The notes beneath the pieces were generated by a model. The model had not been told where the DNA came from. It searched no databases and saw only the letters and a list, made by a program, of their open reading frames with translations. The translations under genes were made by a program, and so were the position numbers. Source: Paulinella micropora (lineage: Eukaryota > Cercozoa > Imbricatea > Euglyphida > Paulinellidae). Taken from it: a stretch of DNA of 64,000 nt. Where the stretch lies: contig WBZZ01004624.1 of assembly GCA_019918135.1 (NCBI GenBank), positions 1 to 64,000 on the forward strand. The letters are read 5' to 3'. This document shows, piece after piece, positions 52,171-63,080 of this stretch; within the stretch, counting starts at the first letter, position 1; the number at the start of each line of letters is the position of its first letter.

Positions 52171-52440
52171 TTTTCCTTACGTACGCGCAGAGAACGCGAG
52201 GCCTCGTCCGGCCGCAGCCGCACGATCGTGGTCAGCGTTTTCAAGAAGCCGTCTGCGTCGCGGCTGGTCTCGACGTCCACAATGACGCCCACGCCCTGGC
52301 TGCGCGGAGAGCGCTGCAGGGCCCTGTGCCAGTTCATTTTCTTAGCAAGATCCGCTGCGCTCAAGGCAGCCCGTCTAGTACCTCACGCGTCATTTCGTGC
52401 GCGCTCTTGGGTTGGCTAGGCCGGGAGGTGCACGTTTGTT
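52167..52440 (-). CDS. Hypothetical protein fragment
   Basis: Readable as MSAADLAKKMNWHRALQRSP then VGVIVDVETSRDADGFLKTL and TIVRLRPDEASRSLRVRKEN, stopping at 52167. It is GC-rich and coding-like. Upstream residues to ~52440 need a frame change. It converges on the preceding gene. Family unknown. Confidence 0.35.
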
Positions 52441-53234
52441 TGTGATCTGACCAGTGCTTCTTTTGGCAGGCCCGGCAGAAGCTTTGAGAATCCGGCGTAA
52501 TGACTCCAATCCCCTTCCACCTGACAATCTATGGGAGAGACATGTTATAGCGCAGCAAGGTTTGAAATCTTACTAGAAGCAAATGAAAAGCCTTGCGTAT
52601 GTGTGCGCCTAGAATGTATTGCCAGAAAGCCTGGAAACGCTGCCTTTTCCGGCCATATCACATGCACAGACCGCCAAGCCGTCTTCGCTAAAAGCGCCAT
52701 CAAGAAAGTACCAAAAATAAATGTACTTTAAAAAGTATCGACAGGGGAGAGGGGGGTGGGGGCGCCCGTCATTGGGGGGGGGGGGGGGGGGGGCTTAGTT
52801 GAGGCGTTTCATTTTTTTTGGTAGCTTCTGCGCTCTCTCCCGCCCCCCCCCCCCCCCATCTGTGGGCTCCTAAAAAAAGAGTACTTATTTTTTGTTCCCC
52901 CTTAACCCCCTCGGCTCGTCGAGCGTGAAAAGATGAATATCGTCTCCCAGAATTTCATGCCCGAGAGTCGACTCCAGCTCACTATCTCTAGCCAAGTCTA
53001 CAGACGAGATTTCAATCCGATCTGGAGAAGTCACTCGTCGTACCCTGCCCTTTACCTTTCCCTCTCCTAGTCCTCAGTACCACGTGTAAGACTTTTGTCG
53101 AGCTTTATTTAGAAAAAAGAGATTGAGGTATCGGATGGGCGGCGGAGAAACGGAGGGGCGGGGAGAGGGTTCTGCCCGTGCTTGGCATTTATAAAACGAA
53201 CGTTTGCCCCTCCCCACCCCCCTCCACGCAATAA
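52441..53234. other. Repeat zone with a paralogous gene scrap
   Basis: A truncated R3 element (52580-52720) lacking its left arm, G run at 52777-52793, C run, a minus-strand scrap (52918-53010) reading DSELESTLGHEILGDDIHLF, which matches the C-terminal part of the coiled-coil protein at 41802-42884, and a reversed 3'-end module (53070-53110) that follows the F-box gene. Confidence 0.55.
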
Positions 53235-54562
53235 TCAAACCCGGCGGAAACGAGCCCGCGCAGCCTTTGTGATTAGGGGGCAGCCACCGAGATAGATTCT
53301 CAGCAGCGGGACCTCAGAAAAACATTCTAATCCACTGTCTGTGATTTGTTCGCAACTTTCGAGATTGAGAGATTGCAGCGGGAGCGTAGACAAATGTCCT
53401 AATCCACTGTCCGTGATTGTGGAGCAAGAAGCGAGATCGAGGTGCTGCAGTGGAAGACAAATGTGCCAATCCGGTGTTTGTGATTTTGGTGCAGCCTCTG
53501 AGGTAGAGGTACCGGATGGGCAGTGCAGACAAATGTGCCAGTCCAGTGTCCGTGATTAGTTTGCAGTCACTCAGATCAAGTTGCTGCAATGGGAGCGCAG
53601 ACAAATGTGCCAGTCCAGTGTCCGTGATTAGGTTGCAGCCACCGAGATCAAGTTTCTGCAATGGGAGCGCAGACAAATGTGCCAGTCCATTGTCCGTGAT
53701 TAGGTTGCAGCTACCGAGATCAAGTTGCTGCAATGGGAGCGCAGACAAATGTGCCAGTCCGGTGTTTGTGATTTTGGTGCAGCCTCTGAGAACGAGGTAT
53801 CGGATGGGCAGCACAGACAAATGTGCCAGTCCAGTCTGTGATTAGGTTGCAATACTTGAGATCAAGTAGCTGCAATGGGAGCGCAGACAAATGTGCCAGT
53901 CCAGTGCCTGTGATTTTGGTGCAATCACTAAGATCCAGGTACTGAAGTGGGAGCGCAGACAAATGTGCCAGTCCAGTGCCTGTGATTTTGCTGCAACCAC
54001 TAAGATCCAGGTACTGAAGTGGCAGCGCAGACAAATGCCTCAGTCCATTGTCAGTGATAAAGGTGTTAGCGAGGCCGAGGTGCTGCAATGGGAGCGCGGA
54101 CAAATGTCCTAATCCTGTGTCAGTGACTTGGTGGCATAGAAAGAGGTCGAGGTGCTGCAACCCGAGCTCAGACAAATGCCCCAGCCCTGTCTCTGTGATG
54201 CGTGTACATTCAGCGAGATCGAGGTGCCGGACATCAAGACCCCGCAGCAGTTTGAGCACAGCGTCTGTCGTGCTCGGGTGCATCCGCACCGTGGCAAAGG
54301 AGACTTTGCTCTCGCCAAAGACTCTGCGGACCGCGGCTAGAGGCTCACACTGTTCGAACTTCCTGAGGTCCAGCTCTGCCAGACCCACCCACAGCTGTTG
54401 ATTTTCAACCAGGGCCTTTAGATTTTTGCAGACACTCATGAGCGGCATAAAACTGAGCCAGCCGAGGAAGTCCCGGATGTAGCACCAGACGTCGACGGGT
54501 AATATCGTCAGCAGCTTGGCCACAGGAGAGCCCGGCCTGAGTTTCTTGCGCGCAGGCTGCAT
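53235..54562 (-). CDS. F-box and leucine-rich-repeat protein, two frame changes
   Basis: N-terminus LTILPVDVWCYIRDFLGWLS followed by MPLMSVCKNLKALVEN is an F-box-like motif, which binds Skp1 in SCF ubiquitin ligases. About eleven LRRs of the cysteine-containing (AMN1/FBXL) type follow, with consensus GLAHLSALPLQYLDLSGC then KITGT. One-base changes near 53840 and 53440 split it; the C-terminus reads EVPLLRIYLGGCPLITKAAR and stops at 53235. Repeat-to-repeat similarity is high at DNA level, so recent expansion is likely. It would act in substrate recognition for ubiquitination. A reversed 3'-end module follows its stop. Confidence 0.78.
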
Positions 54563-55075
54563 TTTTAATCAATTGCAAGCATTTTTACTTTTTGGTTTTT
54601 TTATCCTATAGCAAAGAAAAAAAAAACTGCGTTTCCTCCTCCCCCCCACTCTCCTTCTCTCTTTTTTTTGAAACGTAAGGAATTACGCAAACATAAAGAG
54701 AGAGAGAGAGAGAGGATGGCGGCGGAGAACAGGGGGGGGGGGGAGGCGCACCCCCCCTCCCTCCCCCTCTCCCCCTTCCTTGTCTCGCCCCCCCCCCCCT
54801 CCTGCTTTCGTTCCCTGAAAAATCTGCTGTGGCTACCTTCCAATTGCCGCAAAATGCCGCCAAAATCTTGGCTGCCACAAATTACGGCAGAAAACACGTG
54901 TCCACAAACCGTCGTTTTCTGCATTTGGCGCGAAATTTGCAGGGAACACCTTTTTCGGCGGTGGCACTGCCGGCCAGCAGAAGTGGACAAACGCCGGGGG
55001 GGGGGGGGGCCGGGGCGCGCGTGAATGAATTTCTTTGTTTTAATAACCCTCTCAGCGCACCGAAAAAACGTCTGT
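54563..55075. other. Non-coding or decayed spacer
   Basis: (GA)n at ~54699-54713, several C/G runs, and ~54830-55000 unique sequence with no convincing gene. A TTTTAATAACCCTCTCAGCG 3'-end-like segment (55038-55057) lies just beyond the MYND stop. Confidence 0.45.
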
Positions 55076-55658
55076 TTATGCCACTAACCACAGCAGCATC
55101 ACCGCGGAGGCCGTCTGCCAGTGCATGTACTGAGCGCCCTCATCAGCCTCTGCCGCTATCGTCGGCCCGTCGAATATGCGAACGAACGGCACCTCTACTA
55201 TCAGCAGCCGGTGAGGATGGTTATGTCCGCGCTGCTGCTGCAGCGGCACGACCGGCACCCCGGCCACCATGCAGCGCAGTCTTTCCCAGGCCGGCCGCCG
55301 CAACACAGGCGCCGACACGTAGCGGCGCCTCTCAGTGCCATCCGGGGCCAGGCACACGTACACTACCCCACCCTGCTCGCCGAGCGGCGCCAACGACACT
55401 AGTTCGCGGTTGAGCGGGTCACCCTTTTTTTTCCTGATGAAGGACATGTACGCGTTCAGGCGTCGGTGTTGAGTCGCGAACAAGGAGCCCTCCCGGCACA
55501 GCCGGCCATGCTCGCTCTTCCAGTGTGCCTTCTGGCACTCTTGGCTACAGTACGTAGCATAGAGACAACGAGCACACTTGCGGAAGCGTACCTCGGCTGG
55601 CGGCGGCTGATTGCGGGCAACCCTCATGATAACATTTGTCTGCCAGGTTGCGGGCCAT
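55076..55658 (-). CDS. MYND-type zinc-finger protein, one frame change near the start
   Basis: ATG 55658 (MARNLADKCYHEGCP), then a one-base change, then CARCLYATYCSQECQKAHWK followed by SEHGRLC: the Cys-x2-Cys/Cys-x3-Cys/His/Cys set of a MYND finger, a protein-interaction module. The rest (MSFIRKKKGDPLNRELVSLA, then HPHRLLIVEVPFVRIFDGPT) has no recognised domain. An almost identical but deleted copy lies at 37970-38499. Found in both hosts and large DNA viruses, so origin is open. Confidence 0.7.
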
Positions 55659-55702
55659 TTTACCTGTGGCTATGAGCAAAAAAATAAAGAATTTCCGGCA
55701 AT

Positions 55703-58700
55703 GTGGGTACACAGAGACTGCAGCCCCAAGGTAGTCTCATACCCGTTCATACATCACGGTTACCAATGATAACTGATGCAAATAGGAAGGCGAGACTTGC
55801 GATGGAGGCAATGGCAGACGTATCGCCTCGGCCAAGCAAACAACCACGAACAGACTCAATGTCTACGATCGCGGCGGGTGGCAAGCAAAATGACAATGTG
55901 TGTACTCAAGTGCCACAAGACAATGTAGCTCACATAGTAAACGCACCAGTACCGCAGAATAATAACAACGTTAATGAGGTGAAGCAGGAGGAGAAGAAGG
56001 AGGAGTTGAAAAAGTTAGAGACAAGACTCCAAAATTTGGAACGTAAAGTTCTTGTTCTCGCAGTCAATATACACAGGCCCGATGCTCTGTGTTCTACGGA
56101 ACTTTATTGTGAAACATTGAAGACAATATTAAAAGTTGGTAATGATACGATGGCGAATATTAATATTGTCGGCCGGAAGTTTTTTAATCGATACCGGGAC
56201 TGGGTGGACGGAAATATGAAAAATTCGACTGGCACTCTGAAGGGAGTGGGTAGCCGGACGGTCATCACGGGCATCATCACACTGACCTTTAAATTAAAAT
56301 CCGCACGAGTATACCGTATGGACCTTTATGTCGTCCCCGGTTACCACGGGTCAATATTACTATCGTATGACCAATTGGCTACGATGGGGGCTGTGATTGA
56401 TTGCGCCGCACGGCGAGTGATATATGGAGTAAAAAGAGGAGAAAAGAACGATATTGATCCCTTCAACGCTACTGACTCTTATGAGGCTTATGAGCTGAGT
56501 CTAGCGACGGATCACAAAAAGATGGCCATCGCACATGAGGCACTTGAGGTGTACGTTCACCCCCATGTCGTAAGACCGGATGAGCTGTCCTGGACCGACA
56601 ATTGGGAATCCCAAGTGTGCACTGTCACAGTTCCGACATGCCATTGGGACAAAAAGTCTATTGATGACTTAATCGAGAAGCGAAAGGAGGAGATTATATG
56701 TGTCGCACAAAGAAGCCCGTCGTTGGCGAGATTCGCGGAAGGAGTAGGAACAGATGTCCATATTACTAACGGATACTGTTTCCATGCGAAAGTAGGAGAA
56801 GAAAAAAAGGGAGGCGTTTGTACCAAGGAGAACGGGGCGAATCCCGGATACTCCACCAGAAACTATTAAAAGTTTTATTACTGATTTCTGGGGTGACGAG
56901 CCCACGTGGCCGCGTTCACTGTCTGAAGTGAAGAAATGCTTACGGACTTTATTTGAAAATAATAAGCCGTATACTATTATCCTGCCATATAATGAGAAGG
57001 CGATATGGGCGCAGGAAATAAGGGACCGGCTTATTGATCATCCTATACCGGTACCCTCTCGCAAGCAACAGCTAGTGGTGGCTTGTCGCATGGGAACTCG
57101 TGAGCAGAGCAGTGCATACAAGCGGAAGCTCAGAGACCTCGACAAGTTGAAATTGATACCGCAAGCATTCACATGCTTTGATGGTTTTTACACCCGTAAG
57201 GCTCCTTTGCAATACGCGAGACTCATTGACATGCTGGTGGAGCTCGGTAAAAATGATGAGCCGGACATGGTCACGTATGAAAAGACGGGCCTAGATGATG
57301 TCTCGGAAGAGGACTTAGGCTTGGAGGAGGACAGAGAACCCCTCAAGCAACATAAGCAGATGTCGGATGAAGATTTTCAAGCGGCGGCGCGGAAAATATT
57401 GGAAGAAGGAGTAGGCACGGAGAAGGAGAAGGAGCTTTTAAAAGCCAAATTAGAGGCGAACAAGGAAATTTTTGACCCTCCACATGCAGGTGGTGTCAAG
57501 CCTGAAGATTTCACTGCTGTTATTTACAAAATACCGGGTGCGGAGCCGTCACCGGCACCACGAAGGGCGAATTTGAGTATACATGAGGCGAAGATAGCGG
57601 AGGAGCTAGCAAGACAGCTGCTCAATGAGGACTTTATTGAGAGATCAACATCTCCAATAGTCTCACAACCGAGAATAGTGCCGAAGCCAGGAGGAGAATG
57701 GCGCCTGACAGTTAACTATGCTCGTGTTAAAAAGGTGCTGGAGGAAGAGAGAAATCCTCTCCCGACATTAGAAGAAGGAAGGAGAGTACTGCGGAATGCA
57801 AAATTCTATTCGGTCATTGACCTTAAGAATGGCTTCTGGCAGAATACCACTGGAGGAAAAGTCCAGATGGCTGACGGCATTTGTGGTGGGTATGGAAATA
57901 TACCAATAGAAAGTGCTTCCGATGGGCCTCAAGCAAGCCCCAGGACTTTTCCAGAAGGCGATGCAGAAGATGTTGAGCAGTCAGTACGATGATTTGTCTG
58001 ACGGAGGCTTTATGAGAAGGCGGGGACAGAAGGCGGGAGAATATGCATTTTGCTATATCGATGACATTATCGTATACTCTAACACAATGGAGGAGCATAT
58101 CGATCATTTGTCCGATATATTCAGGCGCATCGGAGCTTTTGGCCTGAAGTGCAATCTAAAGAAGTGTCAACTTGCCAAGACGAGTGTGACATACTTAGGG
58201 TACGAGATCTCCCATAATCGAGTCTCGATATCCAAAGAGAAGAGGGAGGAGATTATGAATCGACCGATACCAAGCACCGCACTGAATTGCACTCATTCCT
58301 TGCGATGGCGCAATACTATAGCCAGTTTATACCCGATTGGGGTGCAACACGGGCTAAGTTGGAGAAAATGATAGATTTTGGAGACTTTGAGAAGTGGGGC
58401 GAAGAGGCTTTGCAAGCGTTTCATGCGCTCAAAGATCTTATTTATAAAGACCCGAAAGACGGAGGACTGGTGTTAACGATGCCCGACTTTACGAAACAAT
58501 TCGTAGTCGATACAGACGCATCTAAGTTTGCGATTGGGGCTGTATTACAACAGGAGGATGAGGAGAAGAAATTACGTCCAATCATGTTTATTAGCAGGAA
58601 GTTGTGTGCGGGAATTTTGCCAGTAGATGTGAGTTTGAAGTCAAACGTTTTGCATTCACTCCACATATGTGTGTTATCCGCTGCCTGTGCCGGCAAAATA
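55703..58700 (+). mobile_element. Ty3-like retroelement remnant (protease and reverse transcriptase)
   Basis: A 388-codon frame includes a retropepsin-like tail (LYVVPGYHGSILLSYDQLAT then GAVIDCAARRVIY). The next frame (56928-57992) holds the start of reverse transcriptase: LLNEDFIERSTSPIVSQPRI, VPKPGGEWRLTVNYARVKK, FYSVIDLKNGFWQ. After a shift near 57845 comes LPMGLKQAPGLFQKAMQKML and the catalytic YIDD (FCYIDDIIVYSN). After a shift near 58285 comes FVVDTDASKFAIGAVLQQED, the RNase H start, which breaks off near 58620. No integrase or LTRs seen. Decayed and truncated. Confidence 0.8.
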
Positions 58701-59149
58701 TTAAACTTGACACTAAGAGACTCCCCCTCGCCCTTTTCCCCTCCTCCGGCGTTCTTACCAGGGACGGGGAAGAGCTTGTTCCCCTAGGAGGTAGGACCCT
58801 ACGATCGTCGACAGCTCGGGAGGCCAGTCGCGGCAAACGGAACGGAGGTGTGGGTGTAGGTAGCGACGAAAGAAGCGGTAGAAGAGCAGCCGGGGTTCAG
58901 TCTGTGCCTCCGCGAGTGAGTCTCGCTTTGGGCGATGTTGTTGACGACGGGCTCCAGGGCGTTGCGAACCTCCGCCGCACCACCCCCGCCAGCCACTGCT
59001 CCTGAGCTCCGGGAGCTCCGCCAAAAACAAGAGAAGAAAAAAGGAGGAGAAGACGCGAGCGGGGGAAAAACCCGGGGAAAGAGAACGGGGGGCGCCCCTC
59101 TCTCTCTCCCCCCCTCCCTCTTTCTTCCTTCTTCTCTTTCTCTCTTCTT
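58701..59149. other. Gene scrap and spacer
   Basis: A minus-strand scrap (58996-58755) readable in pieces as LLFYRFFRRYLHPHLRSVCR then DWPPELSTIVGSYLL, possibly the end of a decayed ankyrin- or F-box-type gene. I cannot assign it. The spacer CCTGAGCTCCGGGAGCTCCG (59002-59021) also occurs at ~37797. Confidence 0.35.
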
Positions 59150-59315
59150 TTTTTTGCACTAAATTTGTCGTCAAATTTGCGTATCTGTGCGCCTGGAATG
59201 ATATGACCAAGAAGTGCAGTATTGCCAGAAAAGCCTGGAAACGCTGCCTTTTTCAGTCATATCACATGCACAGCCGCCAAGCCGCCTTCGCTAAAAGCGC
59301 CATCAAGAAAATACC
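59150..59315. repeat. R3 hairpin element, copy 5
   Basis: Arms TGATATGACCAAGAAGTGCA (59199-59218) and CTGCCTTTTTCAGTCATATC (59244-59263). The inner GGC/GCC pair of other copies is GAC/GTC here, a paired change. Confidence 0.8.
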
Positions 59316-59399
59316 ACTCCCCTGCCTCTCCTATTTCTCAGTGCTAAGTGTAAGACTTTGTCGAGTTTTAATAAAAAAAAAAAACTTTTTTCTTTCATT

Positions 59400-60045
59400 T
59401 TCGTTTTTCTCGCACGGGGCCGGGTTGCTGGCGCGACAGGGCCTAGCACCGCTGCTGCGGACGTCGAGAAGCCTGGCAGCAGCAGCTTCGTGCCTACCTG
59501 TTGCCGCAGCGGTGGCTGGCGCTGGCTTCGCAAGACCGGGCGCGCTCGGCGCCCAAGAGTTTTCTTTCCACAGCTTCCGGCTTCAATCCTATCTGAGGGG
59601 GGGGGGGGCGCCCGTCATTGGGGGGGGGGGGGGGGCGGGGGGCTTAGTTGAGGCGTTGCATTTTTTTGGTAGCCTCTGCGCTCTCCCCCTCCCCCCTTGC
59701 CCTTCCCTGTTCTTTGAGCCTCAGGGGGCTCAAGGGGGAGGGGAGAAAAAAAGGAAGGGGGGGGGGGCGCCCCCCCCCCCCCCCCCCCCCCCCCATCTGT
59801 GGGCTCCTAAAAAAAAGTGTACTTATTTTTGCTCCTCCGCACAGGCCTTCCAAGCCCGCGCCAGTAGGTTAGAGGTGGGAAGGAGGAAGGGCGAGGGGAA
59901 AGGGGGAGCGCTAAGAATGTACAAAAAAAAAAAATTAGTAAAAAAAATCCTTGATCCCCTTCAGTGCCAAGATTAAAATTTTGTCAGGGATTTTTTTTCG
60001 CGTGATTTTCTTGTATATTCTTAGCGCGCCCCTACCTCCCCCCTG

Positions 60046-60078
<33 letters not shown>

Positions 60079-60235
60079 TTGTTCTCAGTGCCTAGTGTAA
60101 GACCTTGTCCAGTTTTGATTCAGCGTAATTTGCACATTCTTTGGCGCCTCCTTTTCCCTGCCACTTCTCTCGCCAGCTCCCAGTTGTCTCCTAGTTCTCA
60201 GTGCCAGAATTAAGACTGTCAATTTTTTTTAATGC
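59400..60235. other. Duplicate gene fragment and repeat zone
   Basis: 59400-59600 repeats the gene at 51823 (FSHGAGL-type reading, then TSRSLAAAASCLPVAAAVAG), without the C-terminal part. Then G/C runs around a GGGCGCCCC palindrome, reversed 3'-end modules at ~59960-60020, 60085-60150 and 60190-60240, and (TC)n at 60046-60080. Confidence 0.5.
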
Positions 60236-60490
60236 TTGTACATTATTAGCAAAAGAAAATTGTCAGGCTGGTACGGTTCTTTTCTGCCATACTCCTCTAT
60301 ACACAGAGATCGCTACGAGGTATTGCCCGATGGTAATGTGAAGCTGGTCTGGGTGATAACTTGCAATAATGAAGAAGACGAGCCACGAGCAGTAAAGATA
60401 TTACAAGACAGACAAACAGCCCGTGCAGAAAAAGCAAAAAAAGGCACATCTTGTAGATTGTTTTTTTGGATCTCTTTTTTATCAGAATAA
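60236..60490 (+). pseudogene. Fragment of the gene at 44884-45618
   Basis: From ~60247 it reads LSGWYGSFLPYSSIHRDRYE and VKLVWVITCNNEEDEPRAV, matching the 3' part of the other copy with a few substitutions, then diverges after RQTA. It starts directly after a reversed 3'-end module, so only the terminal part was copied or kept. Confidence 0.7.
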
Positions 60491-60552
60491 TTAAACGAGT
60501 CTCTTTGCAAATTTCTTCTCAGGTCACAAAAATAACACCTACTAATCATCGC

Positions 60553-60808
60553 GGTTCTAAGCACCAAAGAAAAAAGCTACAAAAAGCTGGCTAGGCTCAA
60601 GCGGGACAAGCCAGTCGGCACAGTGCACGCACACGTCGGACTGCACGAACGCCAGGCGCAGTCAATCTCCGCCGTGCCGGCTTTTGCTGTAAAGGAAGGC
60701 CAAGCGGGGCTTTTTCCCGGCATCGCCCTCTGCTGCCCTTTCCTCGCCGACCCACAGAGTAAAGACGCGCCACACCCTAAAGCTCAACGGTCTTACACTT
60801 GGCGCTGA
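60553..60808 (+). CDS. Small gene fragment, ~85 codons
   Basis: An open frame reading KSYKKLARLKRDKPVGTVHA then SAVPAFAVKEGQAGLFPGIA and LCCPFLADPQ before running into a forward 3'-end module (60775-60810). GC-rich and coding-like. Start and family unknown. Confidence 0.3.
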
Positions 60809-62420
60809 GCAATAAGAGAGGGAGAGGGGGAGAGGCAGGGGAGCATCAATTGTCGTATCCCTCCCCGTCGGAGAACAGGGAGCGGGAGAGGGAAGGGGCG
60901 CGCCAAGAAATTGTAAAATTTTTATTAAAGTTCGACAAGGTTTTTACACTTAGCGCTGAGAACTAGGAGAGGGAGAAGGAAGGAGTGGAAGCACGATCTG
61001 TCTTGCCTCCGAATGATTCTGAGAACGGGGAGCGCAAGAGGACAAGGGCAGAGGAGGCGCAAGAAAGATTTTCAAGGAGAGAGAGAGGGGTGGCCCAGGG
61101 GGGAGCGCAAGGGAGAAGGGGGGCGCCTCATCTAAGAATAGAGAGCGGGAAATGAATGGGGGGAGAGGGAGAGAGGGCGCGCCAACAAAGTGCGAAAAAG
61201 AATACGCTGAATTAAAGCTCGACGGTCTTACACTTGGCACTGAGAACTGAGAGAGTAAGAGGGAAGAGGTAGGGGAGGGAAAGAGCACGAATTATCTTAG
61301 TCTCCCCACCTCTTCCCTCTCCCGCTCCTAGTTTTCAGTGTCAGGTGTAAGACCGCGAGCCTTAAAATTTTTTTGCACTTTCTTGGCGCACCCTCACTCG
61401 TCTCCCCTTCCCTCCTTTAAATTTGTCATGCGCCTCCCCTCCCCTCTACCCCCCCCCCCCCTTTTTGGGCAGGGCGCGGGAAGGGTCAGAGAAAGTCAAG
61501 AAAGTACCAGAAAAATGTACTTTAGAAAGTCTTGACAAGGAAGGAAACAAAGGGGGGGGGGGAGCTTAGTTGAAGCGTTTCATTTTTTTTTGTAGTTTCT
61601 CCCCCCTTGCGCTTCCCCTGTTCTTTGAGCCCCCCGGGCTCAGGGGGCTCAGGGGGAAGAAAAGAGAAAAGGGGAGGGGGGGGGGCGCCCCCCCCCCCCC
61701 CCCAATCTGTGGGCTCCCAAAAAAAATTTGATTCATTTTTGCTCCCCTTCAGCCCGCGCCGGCGGGCTGGCTTTGTCGAGTTTCGATAAAAAGATTTCGC
61801 ACATTCTTTTGCGCCTCCTTTCCCCCTGCCACTTCTCTCGCCAGCTCCCAGTTCTCTCCTAGTTCTCAGCTCTCCCTCTAGATCTCGTAGTTTTCGGTTC
61901 CAAGTGTAAGACTGTCGAGTTTTTATTAAAAAAATCACACTTTCCTGGCGCCTCCCGCCCTGCTCCTTGTGAAGGGGGTTGTGTGATATGGTCAAATCTT
62001 GGGAGCGATATAGCTAAAAAAGGCACGTTCCACCGGAAAAGCCTGGAAGCCGGGTAACATATGTTTTCCCGCGGAAAAAACGCGCGCCGAAGTTTTTTTG
62101 TTGTGCAAAGGACAAGTCTTGCGCACTCCATCCACCTTCGGAGGGAGCGAGAAGATAAGGGGGAGGGGGAAAGAGAACGGGGGCGCCCCTCTCACCGCTG
62201 CTCCTTCTTCTCGGACGGGCGCACAAGGAAGGAAGGGGTGTGCTGCTAGTTCTCAGACAAGTGCATGGATTGGGGGGCATGAAACCCTCCCCCGCCCCAC
62301 TCTCTCCTAGTAGTTCTCGGGCGGGGGTTTTGCTCATTCCGTCTTCTTCGCACCCTCTCTCCCTTTCCCCTCTCGTCGGCTTCTCCCTCTCTCTCCTTCC
62401 ATTCCCTCGGGTACCAAAGC
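60809..62420. other. Repeat zone
   Basis: Forward 3'-end modules at ~60905-60965 and 61190-61250; reversed ones at ~61330-61385, 61740-61800 and 61890-61950; a 45650-type block (62020-62180) and one R4 unit (62160-62440); G/C runs around palindromic GGGGGGGCGCCCCCCCC. No gene seen. Confidence 0.55.
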
Positions 62421-62752
62421 CTAAGACCGTCGAATTTTAATTAAAAGAAAATTGTACTTTTTTAGCGCGCCCCTCACCCTCCCCTCTGTCGGGACACCTA
62501 AAAGACGCGCCCCCCCCCCCCCCCCTGGCGACAGGCTGATCCAAATCAGTTCGGGTGCAAAGCGTCTAGGCATGGTGTTCGCGTCGGGTAGGGTATAAGT
62601 GTACAGGAAACTTTTAACTTCATCCAGGATATGAGGCCCAGGCGGCAGTTCCAATGGATTTCTTCCAGCTCGCATTTCTTGCTGGGGCACGGCGCGTCTG
62701 CTACGAGATTGCGCTGCTTCACACTTTCCTTAAATAAGTTTCTTATATCCAT
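62421..62752 (-). pseudogene. Second copy of the 97-aa gene, frameshifted
   Basis: Same start MDIRNLFKESVKQRNLVADA at 62752, but one G is missing from GTACAGGGAAAC (near 62606), so the frame breaks after MKLKVS. The rest can be read in the next frame to 62421. Confidence 0.75.
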
Positions 62753-63080
62753 GCTGACAAAAAAAAAGAACGACGAAGTAATAGGAAGCGCCGCTCGTCT
62801 GTGCCTTAAAAGAGAGCTTACTTTTTTGATTTGAAAAGAGATTTTCTGTACAATTGAGGGGGTGCGCAGAAAGAGAAAAGGAGGAAGCTCCCTCCCTTCT
62901 CTTCCTCGTACACCTTAAGCTCGACGGGGCGCGACCCGAACTTGTCTTGTGCCTTCCCTCCCCTCTACTTCCCCTTGTCCCCCGCTATCCACCCCCCTTC
63001 CTTCGTCCCTTGTTTGCGCGTGCAAACACGTCCCAAAAAAATTATTTTTCTACTTGTCATACTTTTCCTATTTCCGCAGA
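62480..63080. repeat. Segmental duplication, copy B (partner 46240-47060)
   Basis: Contiguous here, whereas copy A has ~214 extra bases after the GGGGCGCGAtCCGAAC point. Ends with the GTTTGCGCGTGCAAAC element (63012-63027). Confidence 0.8.
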
